Assembly (NCBI GenBank): GCA_947379865.1
Contig: CANCOY010000023.1
Coordinates: 1 to 38,464, forward strand
Source: Acetobacteraceae bacterium
GTDB lineage: Bacteria > Pseudomonadota > Alphaproteobacteria > Zavarziniales > Zavarziniaceae
Length of the DNA: 38,464 nucleotides
Direction: 5' to 3'
Shown here in pieces: positions 1 to 6,931 of the stretch; within the stretch, counting starts at the first letter, position 1, and every line of letters begins with the position of its first letter. A model generated the notes under the pieces. It was given only the letters and a program-made list of their open reading frames with translations, ran no database searches and had not been told where the DNA came from. Made by a program: the position numbers and the translations under genes.

Positions 1-143
1 CGGCTGCCGCTGCCAAGACCGAGCCCAAAGGCCAGCGCCCCCAGCCCCATGGCACCCAGAAGATTACGCCGGTCCAGATAGACGGCCTCAGGCGTCGCCG
101 CCGCTTCGGGAAGGGCCCAGCCGGGTACGCGCCTGATCAGCAT
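1..143 (-). CDS. msrP: Protein-methionine-sulfoxide reductase catalytic subunit, N-terminal fragment
   Basis: Only the first 47 codons lie in the window; the gene runs off the left edge. The start ATG is at 143 on the minus strand, with a purine-rich GGAGAGAGAC just upstream. The translated start, MLIRRVPGWALPEAAATPEA, followed by VYLDRRNLLGAMG, matches the N-terminus of the MsrP (YedY) family: a short MLI-R start, a TPE box, then an RR pair before a hydrophobic Gly/Ala stretch, as in a Tat signal. MsrP is a periplasmic molybdopterin enzyme that, with the haem membrane protein MsrQ, reduces oxidised methionines in envelope proteins. The cofactor region is outside the window, so the call rests on the N-terminus alone. 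It lies downstream of dps on the same strand, a possible oxidative-stress pairing. Confidence 0.7.
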   Translation of the reverse strand, partial: MLIRRVPGWALPEAAATPEAVYLDRRNLLGAMGLGALAFGLGLGSGS

Positions 144-201
144 CTTGTCTCTCTCCATCCGGCCGCCGGCGGGTTTGCCACCGGCAGCCCTTGCGGGGGT
201 G

Positions 202-708
202 TCAGGCCAGTTGGACCCTGAGCATCCAGGCCGTCTTCTCGGCGGCATCAATGCGCTGGACCATCAGATCCTCGGTCACGATATCGCCAGCCTCGCCCGC
301 AATCTCGGCCACGGGCCGCAGGGCGCGGGCCAGCGCCTCGTGCCCCTCCATCAGATCACGGATCATCTCTTCTGCCGAGGGGGCAACAGCGGGTTCACCA
401 AGGCTGGAAAGCTTGCCAAGGGCGGCAAGGCCGCCTGGCGCCGGAAATCCCAGGGCCCGGATCCGCTCGGCCAGATCATCCACCGAAATCCAGAGGGCGT
501 TGTATTGCTCCTGAAACATGGGGTGCAGCTGCGGGAACAGCGGCCCTGTGACGTTCCAGTGATAGGTATGCGTCTTCAGGTACAGCGCGAACGTATCCGC
601 AAGCACCGGACCGAGGGCAGTGGCCACCTTATGGCGCGCCGCCTCGTCCAGACCAGTGTGAACCTTTAAATTACCACCCATGGCCAGGGTTGAATTTCCC
701 ATCTGCAC
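202..708 (-). CDS. dps: Dps family DNA-binding ferritin-like protein
   Basis: A 168-residue protein of normal Dps length. Dps forms a dodecameric shell that binds DNA and oxidises Fe(II) with hydrogen peroxide, protecting the chromosome in starvation and oxidative stress. The diagnostic stretch is at residues 45-88: KTHTYHWNVTGPLF, then LHPMF and DDLAERIRALG. It supplies the inter-subunit ferroxidase ligands expected for the family (H50, H62, an Asp at 77/78, E81). The start at 708 has GAGG five bases upstream; a second ATG two codons later is less well placed. An imperfect inverted repeat lies immediately upstream (718-745) and may control the gene. It is followed on the same strand by msrP. 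Confidence 0.95.
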   Translation of the reverse strand: MQMGNSTLAMGGNLKVHTGLDEAARHKVATALGPVLADTFALYLKTHTYHWNVTGPLFPQLHPMFQEQYNALWISVDDLAERIRALGFPAPGGLAALGKLSSLGEPAVAPSAEEMIRDLMEGHEALARALRPVAEIAGEAGDIVTEDLMVQRIDAAEKTAWMLRVQLA

Positions 709-717
709 CTCATCATT

Positions 718-745
718 TTGTTAATCGGCGTGGTGCCGTTAACAA
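718..745. promoter_or_regulatory. Inverted repeat in the dps leader/promoter, candidate operator
   Basis: TTGTTAA-t-CGGC, loop GTGGT, then GCCG-TTAACAA: eleven paired positions per arm with a single bulged base. It sits about ten bases upstream of the dps start codon on the minus strand, just beyond the GAGG ribosome site. It could be a repressor operator overlapping the promoter or a stem-loop in the dps 5' untranslated region. It could also act as a weak terminator for aspC transcription arriving from the right, but no T-run follows. Function is inferred from position and symmetry only. Confidence 0.5.
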
Positions 746-854
746 TACTTAGAAGAATAGAGGGATTGTTCAACACTCCGGCCCGCTTGGCCGCCGCGAT
801 ACCCGCCCAGGCGATACATATGTCGCTGCCTGATCACTGCCTCAGCCGTCAACC

Positions 855-2057
855 TCAGCTCAGGCTGGCGCAGAAGCGCTGGATGCGCTCGCAGGCCTTG
901 GTCAGTTCCTCGGTCGAGGTGGCATAGGAAATGCGGAAATGGGGGCTGAGGCCAAAGGCCTCGCCATGGACCACGGCCACACCTTCCTCGTCCAGCAGGG
1001 CCGAGACGAAGTCGAGGTCATTGGTTATGACCTTGCCGTCCTTCGTCTTCTTGCCGATGGTCCCGGCACACGACGGATAGACGTAAAACGCCCCCTCCGG
1101 GCTGGGACAGGTGATGCCTGTCGCCTGGTTGAGCATGGCCACCACCAGATCGCGGCGCTCGCGGAAGGCCTCGGCGCGCACGGGGATGAAGTCCTGCGGG
1201 CCGTTCAGGGCTTCCACGGCGGCGGCCTGGCTGATGGAGCAGGGGTTGGAGGTGGACTGGGACTGCACCTTGGCAATGGCCTTGATCAGCGGCACGGCGC
1301 CGGCGGCATAGCCAATGCGCCAGCCCGTCATGGAATAGGCCTTGGAGACGCCATTCATGGTGAGGGTGCGGGCGTAGAGGCCCGGCTCGATCTGGGCCGG
1401 CGTCACAAAGCGGAAGCCATCGAACACGATATGCTCGTACATGTCGTCCGTCAAGATCCAGACATGAGGATGGCGCATCAGCACGTCCGTCAGCGGGCGC
1501 AGTTCGGCCTCGCTATAGGCCGCACCCGAGGGGTTGGAGGGCGAGTTCAGGATCACCCACTTGGTCCTCGGCGTGATCGCCGCCTCAAGGGCTGCGGCCG
1601 TGACCTTGAAATTCGTCTCCATGCTGGTGGGCACGATCACCGGCACGCCACCGGCCAGCAGCACGATATCGGGATAGGACACCCAATAAGGCGAGGGGAT
1701 GACCACCTCGTCACCCGGGTCGAGGGTGGCCAGCATGGCGTTGAAGATGATCTGCTTGCCGCCAGAGGCCACGGTGACCTGCTCGGGCGCATAGGTCAGG
1801 CCATTCTCGCGCAGGAACTTGGCGGCAATCGCCTTCTTCAGGGCGGGGGTGCCATCAACGGCGGTATATTTGGTGTCGCCGCGCTGGATCGCGGCAATGC
1901 CGGCCGCCTTGATGTTGTCGGGCGTATCGAAATCAGGTTCGCCGGCACCCAGCGCGATGACATCGCGGCCCTGGGCCTTGAGCTCCTGGGCGCGGGTCGT
2001 CACCGCAATGGTCGGCGAGGGTTTGATACGGTCGAGCGAAGAGGCGATGAAGGCCAT
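855..2057 (-). CDS. aspC: Aspartate aminotransferase (fold-type I, PLP)
   Basis: 400 residues, full length for the class I/II aminotransferase Ibeta group typical of alphaproteobacteria and Gram-positives. It transfers the amino group between aspartate and 2-oxoglutarate in the cytoplasm. Visible signature residues are N175 in NSPSNPSG, D204/Y207 in TDDMYEH, the PLP-binding lysine K239 in SKAYSMTGWRIGY and the substrate-carboxylate arginine R375 in HFRISYATS. The conserved N-terminal SLDRIKPSPTIAVT and GAGEPDFDTP segments support the start at 2057. It is monocistronic by spacing: 146 bp separate it from dps downstream. Prephenate or other amino-acceptor activity is also known in this subgroup and cannot be excluded. 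Confidence 0.93.
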   Translation of the reverse strand: MAFIASSLDRIKPSPTIAVTTRAQELKAQGRDVIALGAGEPDFDTPDNIKAAGIAAIQRGDTKYTAVDGTPALKKAIAAKFLRENGLTYAPEQVTVASGGKQIIFNAMLATLDPGDEVVIPSPYWVSYPDIVLLAGGVPVIVPTSMETNFKVTAAALEAAITPRTKWVILNSPSNPSGAAYSEAELRPLTDVLMRHPHVWILTDDMYEHIVFDGFRFVTPAQIEPGLYARTLTMNGVSKAYSMTGWRIGYAAGAVPLIKAIAKVQSQSTSNPCSISQAAAVEALNGPQDFIPVRAEAFRERRDLVVAMLNQATGITCPSPEGAFYVYPSCAGTIGKKTKDGKVITNDLDFVSALLDEEGVAVVHGEAFGLSPHFRISYATSTEELTKACERIQRFCASLS

Positions 2058-2171
2058 GTCGGCACCAGAAGTCGCAGGAGAGGAAAGACGCTGGCACGCT
2101 AGCCCCTGCCCCGCCCCCCTTCAAGTCGGACACCACGCTTTCCCGCCGGGCGTTGAAATATCCTCGCCACA

Positions 2172-2201
2172 TTGAGGCTTTGGTAACACTCTTCGTACAC
2201 T
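2172..2201 (+). promoter_or_regulatory. Candidate sigma-70 promoter for the small gene at 2232
   Basis: TTGAGG (2172-2177) and TACACT (2196-2201) are separated by 18 bases, about 30 bases ahead of the first ATG of the next plus-strand ORF. It lies in the aspC divergent interval. The match is moderate and there is no experimental support. Confidence 0.3.
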
Positions 2202-2231
2202 GTCAATGTATGCAGCACCCGAATCGCCTGG

Positions 2232-2603
2232 ATGGAGAACCGCAGTCACCCAGACGGATTGGCCATGGCCCCACAGGACAACGGTTATTTCATGAACCCC
2301 AGCGACAGCGAGGCACCCACCCTGGACGGCCCGGAGCCTGCAATCTGGCGCCTGATCCGCGCCCTCGCCGGTGCCGAACAGATCGGCCTGCCACCCCCCG
2401 CCCGGGGCGGCTGGTGCGTGCTGGGGGTCTTTGTCTCCCAGGTCCTCCACGCCTGCGCCATCGCCCGCTATGACCTGGCCGAAGACGCTCTGTGCGAAAT
2501 CGCCGAGGGCATCCCCACCGAGATCCTGCCCAGCTTCGCCGAGGCTTTCCAGGCCGTCAGCCGGGCAGCGTCGGGCCTGCGGGGAGAGCCTGGGGCGGCG
2601 TGA
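2232..2603 (+). CDS. Small hypothetical protein
   Basis: I do not recognise this 123-residue product. The reading frame has the GC-rich third positions of the neighbouring real genes, and overlapping ORFs on both strands look less natural. The acidic first 35 residues are followed by a predicted helical core (PAIWRLIRALAGAEQ; CVLGVFVSQVLHACAIARYD; LAEDALCEIAEG) with three cysteines. There is no signal peptide and no clear membrane helix. The start is uncertain: ATGs at 2232, 2265 and 2292 are all in frame, and the last has a purine-rich AGGACAACGG upstream. It stands alone between aspC and the accessory insert. Confidence 0.5.
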   Translation: MENRSHPDGLAMAPQDNGYFMNPSDSEAPTLDGPEPAIWRLIRALAGAEQIGLPPPARGGWCVLGVFVSQVLHACAIARYDLAEDALCEIAEGIPTEILPSFAEAFQAVSRAASGLRGEPGAA

Positions 2604-2905
2604 TCCTTGCAAAAGACGAGAAATATCGGGCGATGTACAATTTTTGAAAGAAATTAAACACCTACATTCCCATTTTTGCGTTTGAAGCGCACTTCTGGAT
2701 ACACTAATATCCCAGTGACGGCGATTTGGATCCGCTATAAAGTCAGGCCATATAGATAACAGGCATCCAGATATGGCCCCTTCTCAAAAACCAAAGCGCT
2801 CCACCAGCCCAAGAAAAGAGGGCGAGATCCGCCTCCCGGCTGAAGCCATGGATCCAAACGACGTCCTTGAGCGCGCGCGAAGCGATAGGGAGGCCGTGGA
2901 TCGGT
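2604..2905. other. AT-rich interval upstream of the DUF6414-like gene
   Basis: About 300 bases, visibly richer in A/T than the flanking genes. It holds a good promoter candidate (2682-2710) and a 66-codon ORF starting at 2773. No RNA gene, repeat or transposase remnant was seen. Confidence 0.6.
2682..2710 (+). promoter_or_regulatory. Sigma-70-like promoter of the accessory insert
   Basis: TTGAAG (2682-2687), a 17-base spacer and TAATAT (2705-2710) make the best housekeeping-promoter match read in the window. A transcript would start near 2717, ahead of the small ORF at 2773 and the DUF6414-like gene, suggesting that the two are co-transcribed. Confidence 0.5.
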
Positions 2906-2973
2906 ATGTCGATGAACTTGAGCGAAGCATCGGAAAAGGCGTCAGACGCGCGCCCCACCGGTTCCGTCTATGA
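2773..2973 (+). CDS. Possible 66-residue charged protein overlapping the DUF6414-like gene
   Basis: This ORF starts about 55 bases after the predicted transcription start. The product is very hydrophilic: a basic N-terminus (MAPSQKPKRSTSPRKEG) and an acidic/basic helix (NDVLERARSDREAVDRYVDE). It overlaps the next gene by roughly 68 bases in another frame, which would allow translational coupling. It could be a real small protein or antitoxin-like partner, a leader ORF that delivers ribosomes to the next start, or chance. The ribosome site is weak (AGG 11 bases upstream). No family recognised. Confidence 0.35.
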   Translation: MAPSQKPKRSTSPRKEGEIRLPAEAMDPNDVLERARSDREAVDRYVDELERSIGKGVRRAPHRFRL

Positions 2974-3892
2974 CTTTCTCTATTGCGACCAGAGACGCAT
3001 AGGCGCCTTTCTCTCGCAGTTCGACGAGCTTGGCATACCTACGCGGGTAAGCGTGTCCGAAAGCCTGAGCAAAGCACGATCAAACAATTGGAATTTTGGC
3101 ATCGGGTTTGGGGCATCTTTGCCATTGCTGGGCGGCGGGAACGCTAACGTTAATGCAGGCCAAGGGTCCTCTGAAGCCGGTGGCACAAAGAGCGAGCAGC
3201 GTGACTATGATCCCTATTGGGCAAACGCACTCGCATTTCTAGATTATCTTGAAAGTAATGATCTGATCTGCCGCGATATTGATGGCGCGCGGTTTGGACA
3301 ACTCGTCCTTCTTAAAGGGAATTTAGGCATAATTGATCTGCGTTTGTTTACAAAGATGTGGGAAAAACCGCAGTTACGCAGTCTATTAAAATCAGGATTA
3401 GGTTTGCCGGCAAATGATGGAAAGAAGAGCTACAAATCAAAACCAGAGGCTAAAATTTCAACCGCTCAATTAAACGAATTTGACATCATTATGGACTTGA
3501 TTGGCGAAATGCCCCATGCAATACAATCTCGCCTGATTGTGCAGGAAAGTGAAAACAAGGTGTGGTCGACCTTGAGTGAGGATGCGATCGTTGGCTCTGC
3601 TGCCGACCTGTTCCTGAAACATGGAACGGCCATAGTAGGCGAATGGGCTGTCTTGGGGATCCTGGACGCCCGACCGGAGCAAAACCTGAATGGTAGCGAA
3701 ACGCCGGACGGACGACAGGCAAATGAGGCGTCTCGGCACTTCGCCGACACCCCCTTCGCAGAGATTCTGGGACGGATTGAGCCGTTCGTAAGGCCCATGC
3801 TCGGTCGGCCCTATCAGGATTATGGCCTGACCCCCCTAATCATTTTTCGGCGCGTCGAATCCACCATCACCGAGGCTCAGATTTCCACTTAA
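2906..3892 (+). CDS. DUF6414-like protein of unknown function
   Basis: About 328 residues. After a short Ser-rich leader comes SVYDFLYCDQRRIGAFLSQ, which resembles the start of DUF6414 family proteins (a YDFLY-D-xRI-xxYLSQ pattern), then a Ser/Gly/Asn-rich stretch (FGIGFGASLPLLGGGNANVN) and a DYDPYWANALAFLDYLE segment. The function of that family is not known to me. The C-terminal half is mixed alpha/beta with no catalytic motif I can name, and there is no signal peptide or clear membrane helix. Base and codon use is more AT-rich than in its neighbours, which suggests horizontal acquisition. The ATG at 2906 is preferred: AGGGAGG lies 12 bases upstream, and an in-frame ATG follows two codons later. 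The TTG at 2867 is an alternative. Confidence 0.65.
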   Translation: MSMNLSEASEKASDARPTGSVYDFLYCDQRRIGAFLSQFDELGIPTRVSVSESLSKARSNNWNFGIGFGASLPLLGGGNANVNAGQGSSEAGGTKSEQRDYDPYWANALAFLDYLESNDLICRDIDGARFGQLVLLKGNLGIIDLRLFTKMWEKPQLRSLLKSGLGLPANDGKKSYKSKPEAKISTAQLNEFDIIMDLIGEMPHAIQSRLIVQESENKVWSTLSEDAIVGSAADLFLKHGTAIVGEWAVLGILDARPEQNLNGSETPDGRQANEASRHFADTPFAEILGRIEPFVRPMLGRPYQDYGLTPLIIFRRVESTITEAQIST

Positions 3893-4022
3893 ACGGCTCT
3901 CAAAGTCCGAAAAACCCTAGCACCTGCGTGCCGGCGTCTCCGCACGAACCAAAAGCCTGCCAACCACTGGCGCTGTGCCTCGCGCACTGGCAGATTTGGC
4001 GAACCTTTCAAGGAGCCTGCCC

Positions 4023-4946
4023 ATGACTGCCCTCGCCAATGAACGCGTTGCCTTTTTCAATGGCCAGATCGTGCCTGAGAGCCAGGTGGTGATTCCGTTC
4101 CGGGATTCGGGGTTCATGTCGGGTGATGCGGGCTTTGATACGACCCGCACCTTCAACCAGCGCATCTTCAAGCTGGACGAGCATCTGGCGCGCTTCATGC
4201 GCACCCTGCGCTATCTGCGGATCGAGCCGCACATGGATCTGGCCACCATGAAGGCCATCACCATCGACGTGTTCGAGCGCAACCGCCATCTGCTGGGGCC
4301 GCACGAGGATTTCTGGGTCAGCCAGCGCTGGAGCCGCGGCGGCGACAAATGGGCGGGCGACAAGGGCACCACGCCCACCATGATCATCGAATGCTCGCCC
4401 TTGCCTTATGCCTCGCGCGCGGCCCTGTTCCGCGACGGCATCGACGTGACGGTGCCCTCCATCCGCCGCACGCCGCCCGATTCCATGAGCCCGCGTGCCA
4501 AGACCCACAATTACCTGAACCTGATCCTCGCCGACCAGGAGGTAAAGGCGCGCGATCCCAATGGCTGGGCCGTGCTGCTGGACCACAATGGCAACCTGAC
4601 CGAAGGGCTGGGCAGCAATTTCTTTATTGTGTCGAACGGCGCCCTGGTTACGCCCAAGGCCAATTTCGTGCTGCCGGGCATCAGCCGCGAGACGGTGATC
4701 GATCTGGCGCGCGCCGAGGGTATCGAGATTGTCGAGGCCGATATCGACCTGTTCGATGCCTATAATGCCGACGAGGCGTTCCTGACCTCCACCAGCCTGT
4801 GCATCTGCCCGGTGCGCAGGGTGAACGGGGCGGCGGTGGCCGAACAGCGCATTCCAGGCCCCGTCACCCAGAAGCTGATTGATGCCTATGCGCGGCTGGT
4901 GGACTGCGATTTCGTCGCCCAGTACCTGCACCACCTGCCCGGCTAA
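4023..4946 (+). CDS. Fold-type IV aminotransferase (branched-chain / D-amino-acid type)
   Basis: 307 residues from the ATG at 4023, chosen because AAGGAG lies seven bases upstream; a longer in-frame reading from 3975 adds an untypical leader. Class IV features are visible: NGQIVPESQVVIPFRDSGFM at the start, the PLP lysine K160 in SPRAKTHNYLN, and NLTEGLGSNFFIV (E194). These enzymes reversibly transaminate branched-chain L-amino acids, D-amino acids or aminodeoxychorismate. Substrate cannot be read from sequence. A second member, probably the true IlvE, is at 14106-14987, so this one may have a different substrate. It is transcribed towards the chemoreceptor gene and ends in a strong shared terminator. 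Confidence 0.85.
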   Translation: MTALANERVAFFNGQIVPESQVVIPFRDSGFMSGDAGFDTTRTFNQRIFKLDEHLARFMRTLRYLRIEPHMDLATMKAITIDVFERNRHLLGPHEDFWVSQRWSRGGDKWAGDKGTTPTMIIECSPLPYASRAALFRDGIDVTVPSIRRTPPDSMSPRAKTHNYLNLILADQEVKARDPNGWAVLLDHNGNLTEGLGSNFFIVSNGALVTPKANFVLPGISRETVIDLARAEGIEIVEADIDLFDAYNADEAFLTSTSLCICPVRRVNGAAVAEQRIPGPVTQKLIDAYARLVDCDFVAQYLHHLPG

Positions 4947-4969
4947 GAGGGGAACGCCCCCTCTTAGCC
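4941..4969. terminator. Bidirectional terminator hairpin
   Basis: GGCTAAGAGGGG, loop AACGC, then CCCCTCTTAGCC: a perfect 12-bp stem. It overlaps the stop codon of the aminotransferase and lies 11 bases before the stop of the convergent chemoreceptor gene. No long T-run is present on either side. Confidence 0.75.
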
Positions 4970-4980
4970 CCAAGCCTGGA

Positions 4981-6744
4981 TCAGGCGGCCCGCAGCGCCT
5001 CGAGGAAGCTGGCGATTTCGCCCTGCAGATTGCGCGACTGCGCGTTCAGCGTTGTCGACGCCGCCTGGACCAGCTGGGCCATGCGGACCGATTCGCCGGC
5101 GGAGCTTGAGACCGAGGTGATGGACCGGCTCACCTGGCCGGTGCCCGAGGCAACCTGCTGAATATTGCGGCTGATCTCGGCCGTGGCAGCGCTTTGCTCT
5201 TCAACAGCCGCCGCAATCGAGGTGGAGATCTTGCTGATCTCGGTGATGGTCCGCGAAATCCGCCGAATGGCATCAACGGCCGCCGTGGTCGAGGTCTGGA
5301 TCCCCAGGATCTGGGCGGCAATCTCGTCGGTTGCCTTGGCGGTCTGGGTGGCGAGATTCTTGACCTCGGAGGCGACAACGCCAAAGCCCTTGCCAGCCTC
5401 GCCCGCCCGCGCCGCCTCGATGGTGGCGTTGAGGGCCAGCAGATTGGTCTGGGCGGCAATGCGGGTGATCAGCTTTACCACGTCGCCAATGCGGGTTGCC
5501 TCGGCCGCCAGCCCTTCGATGGTGTCATTGGTGCGGTCCGTCTCGGTAACGGCGTCAGATGCCATGCGGGAAGATGACAGCACCTGGCGGGCAATTTCGC
5601 CGCCCGACGACGCCAGTTCTTCGGTTGCCGAGGCAACGGCCTGCACATTGGTGGACGCCTGCAGGGCCGCGCTGGAAACCTCACCAGCCTGACGGTTGGT
5701 CTCGCTGGCAATGCCGTTCATGGAAAGGGCGGCACTGTCGAGGGCGCTGGCTTCGCTATCCACCTGGCCCAGCAGGGCACGCACGCGGGTATCAAAGGTG
5801 CGGCCCAGCGTAACAAGCGCCTGGGTGCGCTCCTCCTGCGCCCGGCGGCGGCTTTCCTGCTCGGCTTCGGCCTCTACGCGGCGGCGCTCTTCCAGCGCGC
5901 GCTGGGCGGCTTCTGCGTCAGCGGCGCGGCTGCGCTCTGCCTCTGCTTCGGCGGCAAGGCGGTCGGCCGCAATGGCGGTCTCCTTGAATACCAGAACGGC
6001 GCCGGCCATCTGGCCAATCTCGTCCGTCCTTTGCGTGTCGGAAATCTCGACACCCTTGTCGCCACGGCTCAACCGTTCCATGGCATTGCGGATGCGGCCG
6101 ATGGGCAGATTGATGGAGCGCGCCACCAGCCAGCTTGCCGCCAGCAATACCACGACGCACAGGGCCATCCCGGCGAGGATGGTATTTCTGGCCGACGCAT
6201 CATGGGCCAATGCATCGGCCTGTGCCGTCTCAACTTCCTTGTCGAGAACCCTGGCAACATTGTCGTTTGCGGCTTGCAGGCGCTGGAAGGCGGCATCAAA
6301 TGCGCCAAACCGGGCCTGGGCGGCGGCGGCATCGCTGGCCGCCAGCCCGATGATCTCGTCAGAGGCACGCAGGTAATTTGCAAGTTCCGGTGCAATGGCG
6401 GACAGCGCCTGATGGGCGTCATCCGGTATTTCGATCGCGCGCGCCTTGGCCAGATTGTCCCGGAAGGCGTCCGCGTCTTCTTCGAACGTCTTGCGCAGGC
6501 CAGGCAGGGCGGCGTGGTCATTGGTTACGGCAGCAAGGATGGATGCGACCACAGTTCCGCGAATTGCATCATGTTTCATGTCGCATGTCATGAAGTGGAA
6601 TTGCGCAGTCGACAAGTTCGCGGCTTTTTCACCCATCTCAGCAAGCACAGATGCGGTGTTCAGTCCGATCACGCCTGCCAGTATTACCGCCAGGCCGCCC
6701 ATGAACCCAAGACCCAGAAGCCTTGCTGAGATCGTTATCTTCAT
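4981..6744 (-). CDS. Methyl-accepting chemotaxis protein
   Basis: 587 residues with classic receptor topology. There is one membrane helix at about 10-32, a periplasmic four-helix-type sensor domain (about 33-187, with a CDMKHDAIRGTVV segment seen in many proteobacterial receptors) and a second helix at about 188-208. A HAMP domain (about 207-258), a long Glu/Arg/Ala coiled coil (about 258-312) and the cytoplasmic signalling domain follow. The hairpin tip that contacts CheA and CheW is at about 429-465 (RIAAQTNLLALNATIEAARA, then GEAGKGFGVVASEVKNLA). The receptor would modulate CheA activity; the ligand is unknown. The C-terminus (EIASFLEALRAA) has no NWETF-like pentapeptide for CheR docking. 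It is monocistronic, and no other che gene is in the window. Confidence 0.95.
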   Translation of the reverse strand: MKITISARLLGLGFMGGLAVILAGVIGLNTASVLAEMGEKAANLSTAQFHFMTCDMKHDAIRGTVVASILAAVTNDHAALPGLRKTFEEDADAFRDNLAKARAIEIPDDAHQALSAIAPELANYLRASDEIIGLAASDAAAAQARFGAFDAAFQRLQAANDNVARVLDKEVETAQADALAHDASARNTILAGMALCVVVLLAASWLVARSINLPIGRIRNAMERLSRGDKGVEISDTQRTDEIGQMAGAVLVFKETAIAADRLAAEAEAERSRAADAEAAQRALEERRRVEAEAEQESRRRAQEERTQALVTLGRTFDTRVRALLGQVDSEASALDSAALSMNGIASETNRQAGEVSSAALQASTNVQAVASATEELASSGGEIARQVLSSSRMASDAVTETDRTNDTIEGLAAEATRIGDVVKLITRIAAQTNLLALNATIEAARAGEAGKGFGVVASEVKNLATQTAKATDEIAAQILGIQTSTTAAVDAIRRISRTITEISKISTSIAAAVEEQSAATAEISRNIQQVASGTGQVSRSITSVSSSAGESVRMAQLVQAASTTLNAQSRNLQGEIASFLEALRAA

Positions 6745-6931
6745 GACTTCACTCTCATCAAAGAGTTAAATATATCCCGGATACATATAATCCGTATGCT
6801 GAGAATAATATTGGGTAATACAATGACGCTGTGCAACAAGATTCTTCCTATGCCTTTTTTATTGCTTCCTTATGGCAGAAAATGTCGGAAAAGCAGCCCC
6901 TGAGGGGGTCTATGGGGTCTGACTGGAAGGC

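Noticed and set aside
939..2102. 387-codon plus-strand frame opposite aspC
   Set aside because: It is a shadow of the aminotransferase gene, with no recognisable domain and low-complexity Gly/His/Arg composition.
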